This document shows positions 60,582 to 64,000 of a stretch of 64,000 bases of DNA, in pieces. The stretch covers positions 1 through 64,000 of the forward strand of contig JALEVO010000043.1 of NCBI GenBank assembly GCA_022788225.1. Direction: 5' to 3'. The position numbers and the translations under genes are program-made. The stretch's first letter is position 1. Each line of letters opens with the position of its first letter. This stretch comes from Oscillospiraceae bacterium. Its GTDB lineage: Bacteria > Bacillota > Clostridia > Oscillospirales > Ruminococcaceae. Under the pieces are notes generated by a model. That model saw only the letters and a program-made list of their open reading frames with translations, had not been told where the DNA came from and searched no databases.

Positions 60582-60657
60582 GGGAGCATAGCTCAGCTGG
60601 GAGAGCATCTGCCTTACAAGCAGAGGGTCATAGGTTCGAGCCCTATTGTTCCCACCA
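60582..60657 (+). tRNA. tRNA-Val(TAC)
   Basis: GGGAGCATAGCTCAGCTGGGAGAGCATCTGCCTTACAAGCAGAGGGTCATAGGTTCGAGCCCTATTGTTCCCACCA. Confidence 0.97.
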
Positions 60658-60662
60658 TTTAT

Positions 60663-60739
60663 GGCCTGGTAGTTCAGTTGGTTAGAACGCTAGCCTGTCA
60701 CGCTAGAGGTCGTGGGTTCGACTCCCATCCAGGTCGCCA
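60663..60739 (+). tRNA. tRNA-Asp(GTC)
   Basis: Anticodon loop CTGTCAC; encoded CCA. Confidence 0.97.
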
Positions 60740-60752
60740 TTTTGGCTTTTAT

Positions 60753-60828
60753 GCCTCTGTAGCTCAGTCGGTAGAGCAGGGGACTGAAAATCCCCGTGTC
60801 GATGGTTCGATTCCGTCCGGAGGCACCA
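60753..60828 (+). tRNA. tRNA-Phe(GAA)
   Basis: Anticodon loop CTGAAAA; encoded CCA. Confidence 0.97.
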
Positions 60829-60832
60829 GAAT

Positions 60833-60908
60833 GCGGATTTAGCTCATCTGGTAGAGCGCCACCTTGCCAAGGTGGAGGTAGCGAGTTCGAGCCTCGTAAT
60901 CCGCTCCA
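60833..60908 (+). tRNA. tRNA-Gly(GCC)
   Basis: Anticodon loop TTGCCAA; encoded CCA. Confidence 0.97.
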
Positions 60909-60940
60909 TTTCGCTGGGGAAATATTCTTGGCGTACGATA

Positions 60941-60971
60941 AATCCTAAGACAACAGTCTTAGGATTTTTTT
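60941..60971 (+). terminator. tRNA cluster terminator
   Basis: AATCCTAAGACAACAGTCTTAGGATTTTTTT. Confidence 0.8.
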
Positions 60972-61021
60972 ATTATACTGTAAATAATTATATTGGCACG
61001 GAAATATGGAAACATAGTATC

Positions 61022-61163
61022 TGTAGGGGACGGCGCCCTCGACGTCCCGGTGCGTGACCGCACTGGACATTTCGTTCCTCACGTTGACTGTTGATTTTTG
61101 TATATGGCTCGACCATTTACCATAACGAGGAATCATGGGACGTCGTGGGCGCCGTCCCCTACA
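61022..61163. repeat. MITE-like element family M1, long copy
   Basis: 142 bp, near-identical to 12544-12685. Confidence 0.8.
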
Positions 61164-61199
61164 AAAGAACGTGAATTTAAGGAGCATATAATAGTAAAT

Positions 61200-61670
61200 A
61201 TGGACGAAACATACATGAAAGCCGCCCTTGCGGAGGCGGAAAAAGCCGCACAAATCGGAGAAGTACCAGTAGGTGCGGTAATCGTCAGAAAAAAGGACGG
61301 CGAAATTGTCGGCAGGGGATACAACAGGCGTGAAACCGACAAAAACCCCTTGGCACACGCTGAAATTGCGGCTATCCGTGAAGCGTCGGAAAGACTGGGG
61401 GGCTGGCGGCTTATTGACTGCGAAATGTACGTCACCCTTGAACCCTGCCCTATGTGCTGCGGTGCTATAATCAATTCACGGCTTGAAAGGGTGGTATACG
61501 GGGCGTCGGACTATAAGTCGGGGTCTGTGGAATCGGTCCAGAAAATGTTTGAACTGCCTTATAATCACAAGCCGGAGGTGGTTTCGGGGGTACTGGAAAA
61601 GGAATGCTCCGAAATGCTTTCACAATTTTTCAGACAGTTGAGAGAGAAAAAGAAAGGGTGCAGAAAATGA
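61200..61670 (+). CDS. tadA: tRNA adenosine(34) deaminase TadA
   Basis: MDETYMKAALAEAEKAAQIGEVPVGAVIV; HAEIAAI; LEPCPMCCGAI. ORF-track start at 61098 falls inside the M1 repeat and is unlikely. Confidence 0.93.
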   Translation: MDETYMKAALAEAEKAAQIGEVPVGAVIVRKKDGEIVGRGYNRRETDKNPLAHAEIAAIREASERLGGWRLIDCEMYVTLEPCPMCCGAIINSRLERVVYGASDYKSGSVESVQKMFELPYNHKPEVVSGVLEKECSEMLSQFFRQLREKKKGCRK

Positions 61671-62833
61671 AAATATTCAATGTGAAAATCAAAACAATGA
61701 CCGGAAAAGATGTTGAGAACGGCTATATCGAATTTGAAGACGGAAAAATCACGGCTGTCTGCGAGGGCGTTCCCGACAGCGTTTCTGACAGTGATATTGA
61801 CGGCGAGGGCGGATTGCTTCTGCCCGGTTTCATAGACGCCCACACTCACCTTGGCATAATCGAAAACGGCATTGATTTTGAGGGTGACGACTGCAACGAG
61901 GCTACCGACCCTTTCACTCCACAGCTGCGTGTCATAGACGGTATAAATCCCCTTGACCGCTGTTTTTCCGAGGCTGTTTCAAGGGGGATAACCTGTGCCG
62001 TTATCGCACCGGGCAGTGCAAACCCCTGCGGGGGAGAGATAATTGCCGCTAAAACCTCCGGCAGACGCATTGACGATATGCTGGTGAAAACTGTGGGAAT
62101 AAAGTTTGCACTGGGCGAAAACCCGAAACGTGTCTACAACGACAGGGACGAAACCCCTGTTACAAGAATGGCGACAGCGGCGGTGATAAGAGAGGGAATT
62201 GCAAAGGCAAAACGCTATCTTGACGATTTGAACGAGTATGAAAACGACAGTGAAAACGCTGATTTGCCGGAATATGACATAAAATGCGAGGCGCTTGTTC
62301 CTCTGCTGAAAAAGGAGATTTGCGCTCATTTTCACTGTCACCGTGCTGATGATATTTTTACGGCACTGCGCATTTCCAAGGAGTTTGACATAAAGCCTGT
62401 GATTATCCATGCAACGGAGGGACACCTTATTGCGGATATTTTAGGAAAAGAGGGCGTCACCGCCGTTGCAGGACCGATTTTATGCGACCGCTGCAAGCCG
62501 GAAATGAAGTCGCTGGAAATAGAAAATGCGGCAGTGCTTGCGAAAAATGGCGTAAAGACTGCTATCTGCACCGACCACACCGTTATCCCTATACAGTATC
62601 TGCCCTTGTCGGCGGCAATTGCAGTCAAGGGCGGAATGGATTTTGAGGACGCTCTGAAAGCCATAACCTGCAATGCGGCGCAGGCGGCAGGAATAGCCGA
62701 CCGTACAGGCAGTATCGAACCCGGCAAGGACGCCGATTTTCAGCTTTATCCCAATGGCGCAAACCCTCTTGATGTTATGTCAGAACCGGTTCTTGTGGCG
62801 GTGGACGGCAAAATAGTGAAAATGAATTTTTAA
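61667..62833 (+). CDS. Amidohydrolase family protein
   Basis: LLLPGFIDAHTHLGI; C-terminal NAAQAAGIADRTGSIEPGKDADFQLY. Confidence 0.92.
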   Translation: MKIFNVKIKTMTGKDVENGYIEFEDGKITAVCEGVPDSVSDSDIDGEGGLLLPGFIDAHTHLGIIENGIDFEGDDCNEATDPFTPQLRVIDGINPLDRCFSEAVSRGITCAVIAPGSANPCGGEIIAAKTSGRRIDDMLVKTVGIKFALGENPKRVYNDRDETPVTRMATAAVIREGIAKAKRYLDDLNEYENDSENADLPEYDIKCEALVPLLKKEICAHFHCHRADDIFTALRISKEFDIKPVIIHATEGHLIADILGKEGVTAVAGPILCDRCKPEMKSLEIENAAVLAKNGVKTAICTDHTVIPIQYLPLSAAIAVKGGMDFEDALKAITCNAAQAAGIADRTGSIEPGKDADFQLYPNGANPLDVMSEPVLVAVDGKIVKMNF

Positions 62834-62902
62834 GCGCAGGACTTTCTTTTCGGCGAAAAGAAACAAAAACGATGGTTTTGCCTTTTACAAGGCGGTGGGT
62901 AT

Positions 62903-63309
62903 TGTTCATTTCTTTGCTTGCTCAAAGAAACGAACCAAAGAAATGCACCCACTCAAACGCCGTGGGCGGCTTGTGCGGCTTACGCCGCAAATCACTGCGA
63001 TATTGTTTTATAACTAAACTGCTTTGCTTAAACTGACTACAACATAATTGCAGATAAAGTCGTTCTAAGAAATTAAAGCCGTAGAAAACTTTAACTGCCC
63101 TTAAAATAACTATGCAGTTAATGTTTTCTTTCCGCTTTAAAAACGTTAGCGAGTAATGGCTGCAAGCAAGAGTAAACAGGTATGTACCAACCCAGCTGTC
63201 TTATACTTACAAGATAACCCGTCTTTGCCGCCTCCGTGCGGCAGGGCAGTCCGGCGGCAGCCGGTGCATTTCTTTGGTTCGTTTCTTGTTGCAAGACAAG
63301 AAATGAACA
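62903..63309 (-). repeat. R400 dispersed repeat, copy 7 (inverted)
   Basis: Reverse complement of the plus-oriented copies, ends GTTCATTTCTTTGCTTGC..CAAAGAAACG and CGTTTCTTGTTGCAAGACAAGAAATGAAC. Confidence 0.9.
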
Positions 63310-63352
63310 CGCATCAAACTTTATCTTAAGAGGTACTAAAAAATAAAACGCA

Positions 63353-63558
63353 AAAAGAACTAACAAGATAAAGTTAATTATCCGCTTTATTAAAGTTAGC
63401 GCAGTAAATGTGCAATTATGAGTCAGCAAGTATGTACCAACCCAGCTGTCTTACACTCACAAGATAACCTGTCTTTGCCGCCAACGTGCGGCATGGCAGT
63501 CCGGCGGCAGCCGGTGCATTTCTTTGGTTCGTTTCTTGTTGCAAGACAAGAAATGAAC
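63353..63558 (-). repeat. R400 half copy, tandem with copy 7
   Basis: Starts TAAAGTTAATTATCCGCTTTATTAAAGTTAGCGCAG, continues into CAGCTGTCTTACACTCACAAGATAACC...GACAAGAAATGAAC. Confidence 0.85.
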
Positions 63559-63636
63559 AATAAACAAAATTTCGTTTCACAATACCTATTGACCTTGTAT
63601 GTTAAACATGATAAAATAAACAGGGAGGAAAAGTAA

Positions 63637-64000
63637 ATGGTTGAGTTTGGAAATGACTGGGACGAGCTTTTAAAGGATGAATTCAAAAAAGAATACTATC
63701 TAAAGCTCAGACAGTTTCTTATAAAAGAATATAACACACGGAGAATTTTTCCGGGTATGTACGATATTTTCAATGCGTTTAAATATACTTCCTATGAAAA
63801 TGTCAAGGCTGTCATAATCGGTCAGGACCCTTACCACGGAGTTGGTCAGGCACACGGTCTTTGCTTTTCTGTGAAAAAGGGTGTTGCACCGCCGCCCTCA
63901 CTTGTGAATATTTTCAAGGAAATAAAAAGCGATGTGGGCATTGACAATACCGGAAAGCACGGAGAACTTACAAAGTGGGCGAAAAACGGGGTACTGCTTC
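63637..64000 (+). CDS. ung: Uracil-DNA glycosylase (partial, runs off window)
   Basis: MVEFGNDWDELLKDEFKKEYYLKLRQFL...KAVIIGQDPYHGVGQAHGLCFSV. Confidence 0.96.
   Translation, partial: MVEFGNDWDELLKDEFKKEYYLKLRQFLIKEYNTRRIFPGMYDIFNAFKYTSYENVKAVIIGQDPYHGVGQAHGLCFSVKKGVAPPPSLVNIFKEIKSDVGIDNTGKHGELTKWAKNGVLL

Noticed and set aside
61022-61163. Possible intact insertion sequence
   Set aside because: Only 142 bp with inverted termini and no transposase ORF; best described as MITE-like.

Overview
The window reads as a Firmicutes (Ruminococcus-like) chromosomal origin region; the taxon is inferred from dockerins, a GH94 cellobiose phosphorylase and gene content. oriC lies in the dnaA-dnaN interval (~36.2-36.8 kb). 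Left of it almost everything is on the minus strand: gyrA, gyrB, remB, recF, S4-domain YaaA, dnaN, dnaA, and further out murA, rlmH, psd/pssA, a P-type ATPase, cysE/cysS and a GH94 enzyme. Right of it most genes are on the plus strand: rpmH, rnpA, yidD, yidC, jag, mnmE, mnmG, rsmG, noc-like parB, soj, parB, serS, spoVAD/spoVAE, fakA-like, recG, a 4-tRNA cluster, tadA and ung. The most unusual content is intergenic. (1) There are four small type I toxin-antitoxin-like loci, each with a 27-33 aa hydrophobic peptide, a convergent antisense RNA promoter, repeats shared by the two RNA 5' ends and a bidirectional terminator. Three further solo antisense units lack an intact toxin. They fall into two repeat families (6.9-7.4 kb; 23.6-24.4 and 26.4-26.9 kb). 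(2) A ~400 bp non-coding repeat with palindromic ends is present in 7 copies plus one half copy, and its end modules appear to be swapped between copies. (3) Several smaller MITE/REP-like families are present, one supplying or abutting gene stop codons. (4) oriC carries a TAG x5 DnaA-trio-like tract and many TGTTGAAAA-type DnaA-box-like 9-mers instead of canonical TTATCCACA. All calls come from reading the sequence and the supplied ORFs; no searches were run.
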